Shown here in pieces: positions 28,594-37,308 of a stretch of DNA of 64,000 bases. The stretch spans positions 2,449,375 to 2,513,374 of the forward strand of contig NZ_VFOK01000001.1 in NCBI RefSeq assembly GCF_006716095.1, given 5' to 3'. The position numbers and the translations under genes were made by a program. A model generated the notes under the pieces. It did no database searches and was not told where the DNA came from. It saw nothing but the letters and a program-made list of their open reading frames with translations. The first letter of the stretch is position 1. Each line of letters starts with the position of its first letter. This DNA comes from Barrientosiimonas humi. GTDB taxonomy: Bacteria > Actinomycetota > Actinomycetes > Actinomycetales > Dermatophilaceae.

Positions 28594-29907
28594 ATGCGCC
28601 CCACCCGACTGCTCGTGCTCGTCAGCGCCGTGGCCCTGGTCGCCACCGGATGCACCTCCGGCGACGGGTCGTCGGAGTCGGCGTCGAGCCCGGGTTCGGG
28701 AGGTACGCCCGCCGCACCCGGGTCGGGACCGGCGGGCTCGTCGTCGCCGGCCGCGTCGACCCCCGGGGCCTCCTCCGCCGACCCGTCGGCGACCACCGAC
28801 TCTGCACCCGGATCGGCGAGCTCGCCTGGTAGCAGCCAGAGCTCGGCGACCAGCAGCAACGGCTGCGCCGACCGGATCGTCGCGCGGCTCACGCCCGACC
28901 AGCGCGTCGGCCAGCTCGTGATGGTCGGGTTGCAGGCCGGCAGCCCCGCCTCGAGCGTGACGTCGGTGGTGCGCGAGCACAACGTCGGCAACGTGCTCTA
29001 CCTCGGCGGCTGGGAGGGCAACGACCTGGTGTCGCGCACCTCCGCCGAGCTGCAGCGCGCGGTCGGCCCGGAGAGCACCGGCGGGCTGCGGTTGCTGGTG
29101 GCGGCCGACCAGGAGGGCGGCGCGGTCTGGCAGCTGCGCGACCCCTCGACCCCGCGACTGCCCCCGGCCGTGGAGCAGGGGCGGGCCGCGCCCGCCCAGC
29201 GGCAGGCGTACGGCAGGCAGGTGGGTTCGCTGCTCGACAAGGTCGGGGTCAACGTCAACCTCGCGCCGGTCGCCGACACGGTGCCGACGTCGATCGGCGA
29301 GGCCAACCAGCCGATCGGGCGGCACGGGCGGCAGTACGGCTCCGACCCCGCCGCCGTCGGGCCGGCGGTGCAGGACCTCGTGCGCGGCATGCACGCCGGC
29401 GGCGTCGCCACCACGCTGAAGCACTTCCCGGGCCTCGGCCGGGTCACCGGCAACACCGACTTCACCGCCGAGGGCACCGACGACTCGGTCGCGACCCGCA
29501 GCGACCCCTACCTCGGGCCGTTCCGGCAGGGCATCCAGGCCGGCTCGGAGCTGGTGATGATGTCGTCGGCGCGCTACCCCAAGATCGACGCCGACAACCA
29601 GGCCGTCTTCTCGCGCACGATGATCACCGACGTGCTGCGCGGCCAGCTCGGCTTCGGCGGCGTCGTGATCACCGACGACCTCAACGCCAAGGCGCTCTCC
29701 GGGGTGCCGGTCGGCGAGCGGGCCACCCGGTTCGTCGCCGCCGGCGGCGACATCCTGCTCACCGGGCGGGCCGCGGACGCGGGACCGATGACCCAGGCGC
29801 TGCTCGCCCGCTCATCGACCGACCCGGCGTTCGCCAAGCAGGTCGACGCGGCCGTACGCCGGGTGGTCGGGCTCAAGGTCGCCCGCGGCCTCGCCCCCTG
29901 CGGCTGA
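28594..29907 (+). CDS. Glycoside hydrolase family 3 lipoprotein (NagZ-like)
   Basis: A 437-residue lipoprotein: signal peptide with lipobox VATGC (Cys20), a Ser/Pro/Gly linker to about 90, then a GH3 barrel. Features include AADQEGGAV, VNLAPVADTV, the substrate loop LKHFPGLGRVTGNTD (275-289) and VVITDDLNAKAL with the nucleophile Asp. NagZ enzymes normally have KHFPGHG; here the His is Leu281, while the downstream acid-base region also lacks the usual DSH. It probably removes N-acetylglucosamine-type sugars from wall fragments, but the specificity may differ. Extracytoplasmic, membrane-anchored. Confidence 0.88.
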   Translation: MRPTRLLVLVSAVALVATGCTSGDGSSESASSPGSGGTPAAPGSGPAGSSSPAASTPGASSADPSATTDSAPGSASSPGSSQSSATSSNGCADRIVARLTPDQRVGQLVMVGLQAGSPASSVTSVVREHNVGNVLYLGGWEGNDLVSRTSAELQRAVGPESTGGLRLLVAADQEGGAVWQLRDPSTPRLPPAVEQGRAAPAQRQAYGRQVGSLLDKVGVNVNLAPVADTVPTSIGEANQPIGRHGRQYGSDPAAVGPAVQDLVRGMHAGGVATTLKHFPGLGRVTGNTDFTAEGTDDSVATRSDPYLGPFRQGIQAGSELVMMSSARYPKIDADNQAVFSRTMITDVLRGQLGFGGVVITDDLNAKALSGVPVGERATRFVAAGGDILLTGRAADAGPMTQALLARSSTDPAFAKQVDAAVRRVVGLKVARGLAPCG

Positions 29908-29921
29908 CCCACCCCCACAAC

Positions 29922-29991
29922 GCATGAAACCGGGTTACGTGCGTTTGACCCTGATGAATCGAGGTCAAACGCGCGTAACCCGGTTTCATGC
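29922..29991. repeat. 70-bp palindromic repeat, copy 2 (best-conserved)
   Basis: Arms of 29 bp (gcatgaaaccgggttacgtg and its complement) pair at 28 of 29 positions around the core ctgatgaatcga; the one mismatch would be a G-U pair in RNA. It sits between the convergent GH3 and tsaD genes, 14 and 20 bases from their stops, so it can terminate both. Confidence 0.92.
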
Positions 29992-30011
29992 CCGCGAAGG
30001 TGACGCCGGCC

Positions 30012-31061
30012 TCAGGACGCGCGCAGCTGCTCCACCGGCATCGAGGAGTCGGCGGGCAGCGCCAGGTCGGAGGCCGGCAGGCCGCGCATGACCATCTGCG
30101 CCCCGAGCGCCGCGACCATCGCGCCGTTGTCGGTGCACAGCCGCGGGCGCGGCACGCGCAGGCTGACACCGGCCGCGGCGCAGCGCTCCTCCGCGAGCGC
30201 GCGCAGCTGGCTGTTGGCCGTCACGCCGCCGCCGATCTGCAGGTCGCGGATGCCGAGCTCGGAGCACGCGAGCAGCGCCTTCCTGGTGAGCACGTCCGCG
30301 ACGGCCATCGAGAAGCTCGCCGCGACGTCGGCCACCGGCACCGACTCCCCCGCCCGCTCGCGCGCCTCGACCCAGCGCACCACGGCGGTCTTCAGCCCCG
30401 AGAAGGAGTAGTCGTAGCGGTGCCGCTCCATGTCGTGCCGCGCGGTCAGCCCGCGCGGGAACGCGATCGCCGCCGGGTCGCCCTCGCGCGCGGCGCGGTC
30501 GATGTGCGGGCCACCGGGATAGGGCAGGCCGAGCACCCGCGCGACCTTGTCGTACGCCTCCCCCGCCGCATCGTCGATCGTGCCGCCGAGCTCCTCGACG
30601 TCGGTCGCGATGTCGCGCGCGACCAGGAGGTTGGTGTGCCCGCCGGAGACGAGCAGCGCGACCGTCGGCTCCGGCAGCGGGCCGTGGTCGAGCACGTCGG
30701 CGCACACGTGCGCGGCGAGGTGGTTGACGCCGTACAGCGGCTTGTCGAGGCACAGCGCCAGCGCCTTGGCGGCGGCCACGCCGACCATCAGAGCGCCCGC
30801 CAGACCGGGGCCGGAGGTCACAGCGACGGCGTCGACGTCGGCGAGCCGGTGGCCCGCGTCGGCGCTGGCCCGCTCGAGCATCGGGATCATCGCCTCGAGG
30901 TGGGCGCGGCTGGCGACCTCGGGCACCACGCCGCCGAAGCGGGCGTGCTCGTCGACGCTGCTGGCGAGCGCGTCACCGACCAGCGTGGTGCCGCGCACGA
31001 AGGCGACGCCGGTCTCGTCGCAGGAGGACTCGATGCCGAGCACGAGGGGTTCAGCGGCCAT
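30012..31061 (-). CDS. tsaD: tRNA N6-threonylcarbamoyladenosine transferase TsaD
   Basis: Transfers the threonylcarbamoyl group to A37 of ANN-decoding tRNAs. The 349-residue protein starts with the ASKHA phosphate loop [16 protein letters not shown] and has the metal ligands His114 and His118 in [29 protein letters not shown]-like [14 protein letters not shown] and [10 protein letters not shown] follow. GATCCT ends 6 bases before ATG 31061, a leaderless-type arrangement. tsaB and tsaE, its partners in the TsaBDE complex, lie just upstream on the same strand. Confidence 0.97.
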   Translation of the reverse strand: MAAEPLVLGIESSCDETGVAFVRGTTLVGDALASSVDEHARFGGVVPEVASRAHLEAMIPMLERASADAGHRLADVDAVAVTSGPGLAGALMVGVAAAKALALCLDKPLYGVNHLAAHVCADVLDHGPLPEPTVALLVSGGHTNLLVARDIATDVEELGGTIDDAAGEAYDKVARVLGLPYPGGPHIDRAAREGDPAAIAFPRGLTARHDMERHRYDYSFSGLKTAVVRWVEARERAGESVPVADVAASFSMAVADVLTRKALLACSELGIRDLQIGGGVTANSQLRALAEERCAAAGVSLRVPRPRLCTDNGAMVAALGAQMVMRGLPASDLALPADSSMPVEQLRAS

Positions 31062-31091
31062 GGGTCGAGGATCCCTCAGCCCGCCCCAACT

Positions 31092-31145
31092 CCCAAAAAT
31101 GCGCGAGGCGGCTAGGCATGCCTATCCGCCTCGTGCATTTTTGGG
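31092..31145. repeat. 54-bp near-perfect palindrome containing the rimI stop codon
   Basis: Arms cccaaaaatgcgcgaggcgg and complement pair at 25 of 27 positions around GCATGC. The rimI stop TAG (31122-31124) is inside, so the element encodes the last residues (PKNARGG) of RimI. A related perfect palindrome with the same atgcgcgaggcg arm is at 49916-49959. It lies between rimI and tsaD on the same strand and would form a strong hairpin in rimI mRNA. Confidence 0.9.
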
Positions 31146-31610
31146 TGTTTCGAGCAGGCGGCGCAGCACCAACGCGTCGACACCACCGGGTTGGTAATAA
31201 CCGCGCCGCACGTTGATCTGCTCGAAACCGTTGCGGGCATAGAGGTTTCGCGCCGCGACGTTGTCGGCACGCACCTCGAGCAGCACCGCCTCGACCCCCG
31301 CCTCGCGCGCGATCTGCAGCAGCCGGTCGAGCAGCCGCTGCCCGAGCCCGCGGCCCTGCGCCTGCGGGCTCACCCCGATCGTCATGACGTCGGCGACGTC
31401 TCCGGCCACGTCCAGCCCGCCGTACGCCGTCGCCCGGTCGTCGGGGCCCGTCGCCACGACGTACACCCGTCGCGGTCGCTCCCGCAGCTCCGCCCACCAG
31501 GTCGCGGCCGGCCACGCGTCGTGCTCGAACAGCAGCGCGTCGATGCGCACCAGGTCGTCGATGTCGGTCCAGCGCATGGGCCGCAGCGAATCCTCTTGCA
31601 TCCCAGGCAT
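31122..31610 (-). CDS. rimI: Ribosomal-protein-alanine N-acetyltransferase RimI
   Basis: A 162-residue GNAT enzyme that acetylates protein N-termini (ribosomal bS18 in E. coli). LRPMRWTDIDDLVRIDALLF opens the fold, with MTIGVSPQAQGRGLGQRLLD as the acetyl-CoA loop and LEVRADNVAARNLYARNGFE as the C-terminal motif. GGAGG lies 7 bases before ATG 31610; internal Met codons at 31601 and 31577 are alternatives. Its last residues are contributed by a palindromic repeat. It sits between tsaB and tsaD, the conserved actinobacterial order. Confidence 0.93.
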   Translation of the reverse strand: MPGMQEDSLRPMRWTDIDDLVRIDALLFEHDAWPAATWWAELRERPRRVYVVATGPDDRATAYGGLDVAGDVADVMTIGVSPQAQGRGLGQRLLDRLLQIAREAGVEAVLLEVRADNVAARNLYARNGFEQINVRRGYYQPGGVDALVLRRLLETPKNARGG

Positions 31611-31636
31611 ATTCGCGCCTCCGACCTCGTCGGGGA

Positions 31637-32305
31637 TCACGGTCCGGCGGGAGTGCGGGGCGCCTGCGGCTGGGCGTCGGGCCGACGCAGGTAGAGCGGC
31701 TCGGGCACCAGCAGCGGCCGGCCGGCCGCGAACTCCGCCTCGGCGAGCTCGGCCAGCGCCCCCGCGGAGACGTCGAGCGGTCCGAGCGGGTCGCCGGTGA
31801 GCAGGTCGGGGTAGAGGTCGTGCCCGCGGCCGGCGCTCGGCAGCGCCCGCACGTCGTCGGGAAGCTCTCCGGGGCGGACCACCTGCGGCTCGCCGTCGCG
31901 CTGCGCCCCGTGTGCCCCCGCGCGGTAGGTCGCCCAGTAGACCTCCTTGCGCCGCGCGTCGGTCGCGACCAGGAACCGCTCCGGCGCCCCGGTCGCGACC
32001 ACCTGCCGGGCGATGGCGTCGAGGCTGCACACGCCGTGCACCGGGATCCCGAGCGCGAGCCCCATCGTGCGCGCGGTGACCACGCCGACCCGCAGGCCGG
32101 TGAACGGGCCGGGCCCGACCCCGACGACGACCGTGGTCAGGTCGGCGGGCCGCAGCCCGGCGTCAGCGAGCACGTCACGCACCGCGGGGGCGAGCGTCTC
32201 GGTGTGCCGCCGCACGTCGATCTCGCTGCGCTCGGCCAGCGTGCGACCGGCGGCGCGGACGGCGACCGTGACGGCTGACGTGGCGGTGTCGAGAGCGAGC
32301 AGCAC
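31637..32305 (-). CDS. tsaB: tRNA t6A biosynthesis protein TsaB
   Basis: A 222-residue ASKHA-fold scaffold that pairs with TsaD. MLLALDTATSAVTVAV forms the first strand and VGVGPGPFTGLRVGV the dimerisation segment, with LATDARRKEVYWATY midway. It has no catalytic metal His, as expected for TsaB. GTG 32305 has TAGCCT 6 bases upstream; the TAG of that box is the stop codon of tsaE. It is essential as part of TsaBDE in most bacteria. Confidence 0.95.
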   Translation of the reverse strand: MLLALDTATSAVTVAVRAAGRTLAERSEIDVRRHTETLAPAVRDVLADAGLRPADLTTVVVGVGPGPFTGLRVGVVTARTMGLALGIPVHGVCSLDAIARQVVATGAPERFLVATDARRKEVYWATYRAGAHGAQRDGEPQVVRPGELPDDVRALPSAGRGHDLYPDLLTGDPLGPLDVSAGALAELAEAEFAAGRPLLVPEPLYLRRPDAQPQAPRTPAGP

Positions 32306-32311
32306 GGCGCG

Positions 32312-32317
32312 AGGCTA
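32312..32317 (-). promoter_or_regulatory. Leaderless -10 box of tsaB inside the tsaE stop
   Basis: TAGCCT on the minus strand; its first three bases are the tsaE stop codon and it ends 6 bases before GTG 32305. This is the same layout as guaA and the DUF3817 gene. Confidence 0.6.
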
Positions 32318-32884
32318 CGCCAGCGCGGCGATCTGCGACCACACGGCCGCCCAGCGCGCACCGTGCCCACGCGCGACGATGATCCGGGGCACGTCGCCCG
32401 GCTCCTCACCCGGCTCCTCACCCGAGCCACCCGAACCCCCCGGCCCGTCACCCGAGCCACCCGACCCGTCCCCCGCCCGGTCCAGCGTCAGCTCCAGGTA
32501 GTCCTCGCTGAGCGCCTCGGCCAGCCCGTGCCCCCACTCGACCACGGTGACCGCCTCGGCGAGCTCGGCGTCCAGGTCGAGGTCGTCGAGCTCGGCGGCA
32601 CCCTGCAGCCGGTAGGCGTCCACGTGCACCAGCGGCGGCCCGCCGACCAGGCTCGGGTGCTCGCGCGAGACGACGAACGTCGGCGAGGTGATCGGCCCAC
32701 GCACCCGCAGCCCGAGCGCGAGGCCCTGGGTGAAGGTGGTCTTGCCGGCGCCGAGGCCGCCGGTGAGCAGCACCAGGTCGCCCGCGCGCAGCAGGGCGCC
32801 CAGCCGCTCGGCCAGCCGCTGGGTGGTCGCGACGTCGCGCGCGACCCAGCGCGCGGTGAGCGGCTCCTGCTCCGGTGAGGTCAC
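32315..32884 (-). CDS. tsaE: tRNA t6A biosynthesis ATPase TsaE
   Basis: A 189-residue P-loop ATPase that resets the TsaBD complex. Walker A GLGAGKTT is at 43-50, with SPTFVVSREHP and VHVDAYRLQGAAELDDLDL following, and VVEWGHGLAEAL is the Trp motif. A Gly/Ser/Glu/Pro insertion of about 27 residues (137-163, for example GGSGDGPGGSGGSGEE) lies near the C-terminus, where homologues are compact; it is probably a flexible loop. GTG 32884 overlaps the hydrolase stop as GTGA. Confidence 0.94.
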   Translation of the reverse strand: MTSPEQEPLTARWVARDVATTQRLAERLGALLRAGDLVLLTGGLGAGKTTFTQGLALGLRVRGPITSPTFVVSREHPSLVGGPPLVHVDAYRLQGAAELDDLDLDAELAEAVTVVEWGHGLAEALSEDYLELTLDRAGDGSGGSGDGPGGSGGSGEEPGEEPGDVPRIIVARGHGARWAAVWSQIAALA

Positions 32885-34038
32885 GCGGGTCCCCGGCCGG
32901 TGCCCGCGCCGCGCACCCGCCGGCGAGCGGCCATGTCGGTGACGGTCTTGCGCACCCGGCGACCGCTGCGGGGACGCTCGACCGCCCGGCGGGCCCGGGC
33001 GATGAGCGCGATCAGCTGCTCGTTGACCAGATCGGGGTGCTCCAGCATCAGCATGTGCCCGGCGTCGTCGACCACGACGTGCTCGGCGCCGTGGATCGCC
33101 GAGACGATCGCGTCGGAGTGCTCGGCCGGGGTGAGCTTGTCGGCGGTGCCGTTGAGCACCAACGTCTCGATGCCGTCGAAGGCCTTCAGCGACATCAGCT
33201 GGTCGTGCTTCATCAGCTCGGACAGGAACGCGCTGACGACGCTCATCTTGGTGCTGAACACCATCTTGCCGGTGTGCCGCACCACCGACATGGGCACGTG
33301 CGAACCGAACGAGAAGTGATGCACCACAAGGGATTCCACGTCGCGGCCGGCCTTGAGCGCAGCCGCCAGCAGCGCCTCACGACCGGCGAGCTGAGCCACC
33401 GCGACCGGCCCCATCCGGTGCACGAGCGACCCGATCGGGCTGCCCAGCCCCCAGTTGACCTCCGCCAGCCCGCCCGAGCTCGTGGCGACCAGCGCGGCGC
33501 CGATGACCCGCTCGCGCAGCACGTCGGGGAACTGCGCGGCGAAGCTCATCAGGGTCATGCCGCCCATCGAGTGGCCGACGAGCACGACCGGCCCCTCGGG
33601 CACCGCCTGCTCCAGCACCGCGGCGAGGTCGCGGGCCAGCTGCTCGATGTTGTACGACGTCGGCTCGCCCTCCTCGGACCGGCCGTGCCCGCGCAGGTCG
33701 AACAGCACCACGCGATATCCGGCCTCACGCAGCGCGCGCCGCTGGAACACCCACGACGCGAGGTTGAGGGTGTAGCCGTGCACGAGCACCACCGTCGGCG
33801 TGCGCCCGTTGGCGGGCGGGTCGGCGCGCGGCTCGTCGATCTCGACGTGCAGCGGCACCCCGTCCTCGGTGATCACCGCGAGCTCGTGGTCAGCGGTCTC
33901 GGCGAAGTCGTCGTGGACCCCGAGCCGCACCGCGGTCGAGCGGCTGCGCCACAGCCGGTCGGCGGTGACCCCGAGGGCCGCGCCGGCGCCCGTGGCCACC
34001 GCGCCCACCCCCCAGGCGAGCACTCCTCCGCGAGCCAT
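32881..34038 (-). CDS. Alpha/beta hydrolase with N-terminal membrane helix
   Basis: A 385-residue protein: hydrophobic N-terminus (about 4-28), then an alpha/beta hydrolase domain with oxyanion segment VLVHGYTLNLASW, nucleophile Ser in GHSMGGMTLM, Asp in the VLNGTADKLTP region and His in VVDDAGHMLML. It is placed between alr and tsaE as in other actinobacteria. The substrate is unknown. ATG 34038 shares one base with the alr stop (TGATG), so it is coupled to alr. Confidence 0.9.
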   Translation of the reverse strand: MARGGVLAWGVGAVATGAGAALGVTADRLWRSRSTAVRLGVHDDFAETADHELAVITEDGVPLHVEIDEPRADPPANGRTPTVVLVHGYTLNLASWVFQRRALREAGYRVVLFDLRGHGRSEEGEPTSYNIEQLARDLAAVLEQAVPEGPVVLVGHSMGGMTLMSFAAQFPDVLRERVIGAALVATSSGGLAEVNWGLGSPIGSLVHRMGPVAVAQLAGREALLAAALKAGRDVESLVVHHFSFGSHVPMSVVRHTGKMVFSTKMSVVSAFLSELMKHDQLMSLKAFDGIETLVLNGTADKLTPAEHSDAIVSAIHGAEHVVVDDAGHMLMLEHPDLVNEQLIALIARARRAVERPRSGRRVRKTVTDMAARRRVRGAGTGRGPA

Positions 34039-35183
34039 CAGGCCGGCTCCTCGCCACCGACGTACGTCCGGGGCAGCCGCGAGCTCATCCGCGCCACGAT
34101 CTCGTAGGAGATCGTGCCGGTGGCCTCGGCCCAGTCCTGGGCGGTGGGCTCGCCACCGTCGCCGGGCCCGAACAGCACGATCGGGTCGCCCGCGGCGACC
34201 TCCTCGTCGCCCACGTCGACGACGAACTGGTCCATGCAGACCCGGCCGGCCACGGTGTGCCGCTCGCCGTTGACCAGCACCGGACCCACCGAGGAGCCGG
34301 CTCGCGGCACCCCGTCGGCGTAACCGATCGGCACGTCCACGAGGCTGGTCTCGCGGTCGGTGACGTAGGTGTGGGCATAGCTCACGCCCTGCCCGGCCGG
34401 CACCCGCTTGGTCACCGTCGCGCGCGCCTGCACGCGCATCGCGGGGCGCAGGCCGAAGTGGGCGGGGTCGCCGATCTGCGGCACGGGCGTCAGGCCGTAG
34501 ACCGCCAGGCCCGGACGCACCATGTCCCAGGCCGCGCTCGGCTGGGTGAGGGTCGCGGCGGAGTTGGACATGTGCCGCGTCTGCAGCCGCAGCCCGGCCC
34601 GCTCGGCGTCGCGCACCCGCTCGGCGAACAGCTCCTGCTGGGTCAGCACCGTCGGGTGCTCGGGGGCGTCGGCGTAGGCGAAGTGGGTGAACAGCCCGAC
34701 GACCTCCACGCTGCCCTCGGCCTGGGCCTTGGCCGCGGCATCGCGCAGAGCGTCCCAGTCGGCGCCGAACGCGCCGTTGCGGCCGAGACCGGTGTCGACC
34801 TTGAGCTGCACGCGGGCGGTCGTGCCGGTGATGCGGGCCGCCGCGACGGCCGCCTCGAGCTCCCACACGGCCGGCACGCCGATGTCGATCCCGGCCCGCA
34901 CGGCCGGCTGGAAGTCGGTGCCGGGGGCGGTCAGCCAGGTGAGCACGGGGGCCTCGATGCCGGCCTCGCGCAGCGCGAGCGCCTCGGACATCTGGGCCAC
35001 CCCCAGCCACGTCGCGCCGCCGCGCAGCGCCGCCCGGGCGACCGGCAGCAGCCCGTGGCCGTAGGCGTCGCCCTTGACGACCGCCATGACCTCGGCGTCG
35101 CCGGCGTACTCCTTCAGCCGGGCCACGTTCTGCTGGATCGCCGTGAGGTCGACGGTGATCCAGGCCGGTGGTTGATCGTTCAT
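34038..35183 (-). CDS. alr: Alanine racemase
   Basis: Interconverts L- and D-alanine for peptidoglycan. The 381-residue PLP enzyme has ITVDLTAIQQNV at the start and PLP lysine Lys37 in VVKGDAYGHG (usually VVKANAYGHG). QLKVDTGLGRNG follows, with the catalytic Tyr in GVSYAHTYV and CMDQFVVDVG. ATG 35183 matches the start of homology; a longer frame exists. The downstream hydrolase and tsaE genes are coupled, so this is the first gene of that group. Confidence 0.96.
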   Translation of the reverse strand: MNDQPPAWITVDLTAIQQNVARLKEYAGDAEVMAVVKGDAYGHGLLPVARAALRGGATWLGVAQMSEALALREAGIEAPVLTWLTAPGTDFQPAVRAGIDIGVPAVWELEAAVAAARITGTTARVQLKVDTGLGRNGAFGADWDALRDAAAKAQAEGSVEVVGLFTHFAYADAPEHPTVLTQQELFAERVRDAERAGLRLQTRHMSNSAATLTQPSAAWDMVRPGLAVYGLTPVPQIGDPAHFGLRPAMRVQARATVTKRVPAGQGVSYAHTYVTDRETSLVDVPIGYADGVPRAGSSVGPVLVNGERHTVAGRVCMDQFVVDVGDEEVAAGDPIVLFGPGDGGEPTAQDWAEATGTISYEIVARMSSRLPRTYVGGEEPA

Positions 35184-35242
35184 CCCGGTCAGTTTCGCAC
35201 GGCGGATTGTGCGCCAGCCGAACGACACTCGTGCCTTACGCC

Positions 35243-35375
35243 ACCGTCACAACCCCCGATATCGGCCGCTGCCGCAGCCCCCACCCCGCAGGGACCGTCA
35301 CAACCCCCGATATCGGCCGCTGCCGCAGCTTCCACCCCTCGGAGACCGTCACAAGCCCCGACACCGGGGGTTGTG
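35243..35375. repeat. 51-bp tandem repeats and hairpin between nnr and alr
   Basis: accgtcacaacccccgatat and the following cggccgctgccgcagc occur at 35243 and 35294 (51 bp apart); a third, diverged unit starts at 35345. Each of the first two contains the palindrome CCGATATCGG. The third forms an 11-bp stem with one mismatch (35350-35360 with 35365-35375, loop ACAC) that looks like the terminator of nnr. The unit is unrelated to the other repeat families here. Confidence 0.8.
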
Positions 35376-35409
35376 CCGAGCGCGTACGCCCCTCGCCCAG
35401 CCCGTACGC

Positions 35410-36921
35410 CTACGCCGGCTCGGTCAGGACGCCGGCCACCGTGCGTCCGAGCGCGAGGGCGACGTCCAGCGCCCGGACGGGCCCGCCGGGGTTGGCCCGG
35501 TCGGCCGCCATCCCGTGCACGGCCGCGGCCATCGACCCGGTGTCGAGCATCGAGCAGCCGGAGGCCGCGAGCGCGCCGGCGAGCCCGGCCAGCACGTCGC
35601 CCGCACCGGCCGTGGCCAGCCAGGCCGGCCCGTCGGACTGCGACCGCACCGGCAGCCCGGTCGAGGTGGGCGGCACGACGACGGTCACCGCGCCCTTGAC
35701 CAGCACGGTCGCGTCGAGCCGGTCGGCCACCGCGCGGGCCACGAGCACCGGCCGCTCCCGGGTCATCTGGACCCACGACGCCTCCGACCGCCCGGCCCGC
35801 GGCAGCCCCCGCGGCCGCAGCCGCTTGGCCAGCCGCGCGAGCTCTCCGACGTGCGGGGTGAGCAGCGTCGGGGCCGACCGCGGCTTGCTCAGCAGGTCGA
35901 GCGCGCCGGCGTCGACGACGCACGGCACGTCCTCCCCGAGCGCGTCCTCGGCCGCGCGCAGCTGGGCGCGGCCCGGCGAGGTGCGGTCGCCCGAGTCGAG
36001 CCCGGGGCCGACCAGCCAGGCCTGCACCCGGCCCTTGCCGGGCACCGCCTCGGGCACGGCGGCGTGCACGAGCCCGGTCGGCGTGGGCGGCCCGACGTAG
36101 CGCACCATCCCGACCCCGGCCGTGGCAGCAGCGGTCGTCGCCAGCACCGCCGCGCCCGGATAGCGCTCTCCACCGGCGACCACGCCGAGCACGCCGCGGG
36201 TGTACTTGTCGTCGAACGGCCCTGGCACCGGCCACATCTCGGCGATGTCGGCGCGCGTCAGTCGCTCCACCGCAGCACGCTCGGGCTCCTCGACGCCGAT
36301 CTCCACGACGGTGAGCAGCCCGGTCGCGGCCTCGCCCGCAGGCAGCAGGTGCACCGGCTTGGCCAGGCTGAAGGTCACCGTCTCGTCGGCGAAGAAGGTC
36401 TCGCCCGGCTCGATGCCCGCAGGGTCGGAGCCGCTGGGCAGGTCGACGGAGACGACGTACGCCGTCTCGGGCACCGCGTCGCGCAGCCGGACCGCGCTCT
36501 CCCGCAGCCCGGCGCTGCCGCCGATGCCGGTGACGCCGTCGACCACGACGTCGGCCTCACCGAGCGCGGCGGTCACCTCGTCGGGGTCGGACTCGGCCGC
36601 CAGCACGACGCAGCCGGCGCCGCGCGCTGCCTCGACGCCGTCCTCGTGGGCCCGGTCGGAGAGCAGCACCACGGCGACGTTGTGCCCGTCGGCGGCCAGC
36701 CGCGCGGCGGCGTAGGCCGCATCGCCGCCGTTGTCGCCCGACCCGACCAGGGCCACCACGCGGTCCCCGTCGCGCTGCTCGAACCGCGCGGCCACCACCT
36801 CGGCGAGCCCGGTGGCGGCGCGCTGCATGAGCTCGCCGTCGGGCAGGTCCGCCATGGCGGCCGACTCGGCGCGGCGTACGGAATCGACGCTGAATGCACG
36901 AATCATGCTGCTATCACTCAC
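35410..36921 (-). CDS. nnr: Bifunctional NAD(P)H-hydrate repair enzyme
   Basis: Repairs damaged NAD(P)H hydrates. The 503-residue protein fuses an N-terminal epimerase domain (about 1-215; [19 protein letters not shown] and [11 protein letters not shown]) to a C-terminal ADP/ATP-dependent dehydratase (about 225-500; [34 protein letters not shown]). GTG 36921 overlaps the acpS stop by 8 bases; ATG 36906 is an alternative start. It is linked with acpS, glmS and alr as in other actinobacteria. Confidence 0.94.
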   Translation of the reverse strand: MSDSSMIRAFSVDSVRRAESAAMADLPDGELMQRAATGLAEVVAARFEQRDGDRVVALVGSGDNGGDAAYAAARLAADGHNVAVVLLSDRAHEDGVEAARGAGCVVLAAESDPDEVTAALGEADVVVDGVTGIGGSAGLRESAVRLRDAVPETAYVVSVDLPSGSDPAGIEPGETFFADETVTFSLAKPVHLLPAGEAATGLLTVVEIGVEEPERAAVERLTRADIAEMWPVPGPFDDKYTRGVLGVVAGGERYPGAAVLATTAAATAGVGMVRYVGPPTPTGLVHAAVPEAVPGKGRVQAWLVGPGLDSGDRTSPGRAQLRAAEDALGEDVPCVVDAGALDLLSKPRSAPTLLTPHVGELARLAKRLRPRGLPRAGRSEASWVQMTRERPVLVARAVADRLDATVLVKGAVTVVVPPTSTGLPVRSQSDGPAWLATAGAGDVLAGLAGALAASGCSMLDTGSMAAAVHGMAADRANPGGPVRALDVALALGRTVAGVLTEPA

Positions 36922-37270
36922 TTTCCGCGATCACGACGGCCGACGCGATGCCCGCGTCGTGGCTCAGCGACAGGTGCAGCGTGTCGATGCCCAGCGCAGC
37001 CACCCGCGCCGCCACCGTGCCCTGCACGAGCAGCTCGGGACGTCCGTCGTCGTGCTTGCGCACCGTCGCGTCGGTCCAGTGCAGCCCGGCCGGGGCGCCC
37101 AGTGCCTTGGCGAGGGCCTCCTTGGCCGCGAACCGGGCCGCCAGGGAGTTGATCGGCAGCTGCGCCTCGTCGGCGGTGAACAGCCGCTCGCGCAGCGCGG
37201 GGGTGCGCTCGAGCGTCTGCTCGAAGCGCGCGACGTCGACGACGTCGATCCCGACTCCGACGATCGCCAC
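36914..37270 (-). CDS. acpS: Holo-[acyl-carrier-protein] synthase
   Basis: Attaches 4'-phosphopantetheine from CoA to apo-ACP. The 118-residue enzyme has the Mg2+ motif [14 protein letters not shown] and the [11 protein letters not shown] helix ([11 protein letters not shown]), with [17 protein letters not shown] at the end. The ribosome site GGGAG precedes GTG 37270 by 6 bases. It is coupled to nnr by the 8-base overlap. Confidence 0.95.
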   Translation of the reverse strand: MAIVGVGIDVVDVARFEQTLERTPALRERLFTADEAQLPINSLAARFAAKEALAKALGAPAGLHWTDATVRKHDDGRPELLVQGTVAARVAALGIDTLHLSLSHDAGIASAVVIAESE

Positions 37271-37308
37271 TGCCGCTCCCTCCGCCGGTCCTGCCGTGCC
37301 CGCCGGCC

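Noticed and set aside
35243-35375. The 51-bp repeats as a copy of the nnr 3' end
   Set aside because: The repeated sequence does not match the nnr stop region, unlike guaA and phoH2.
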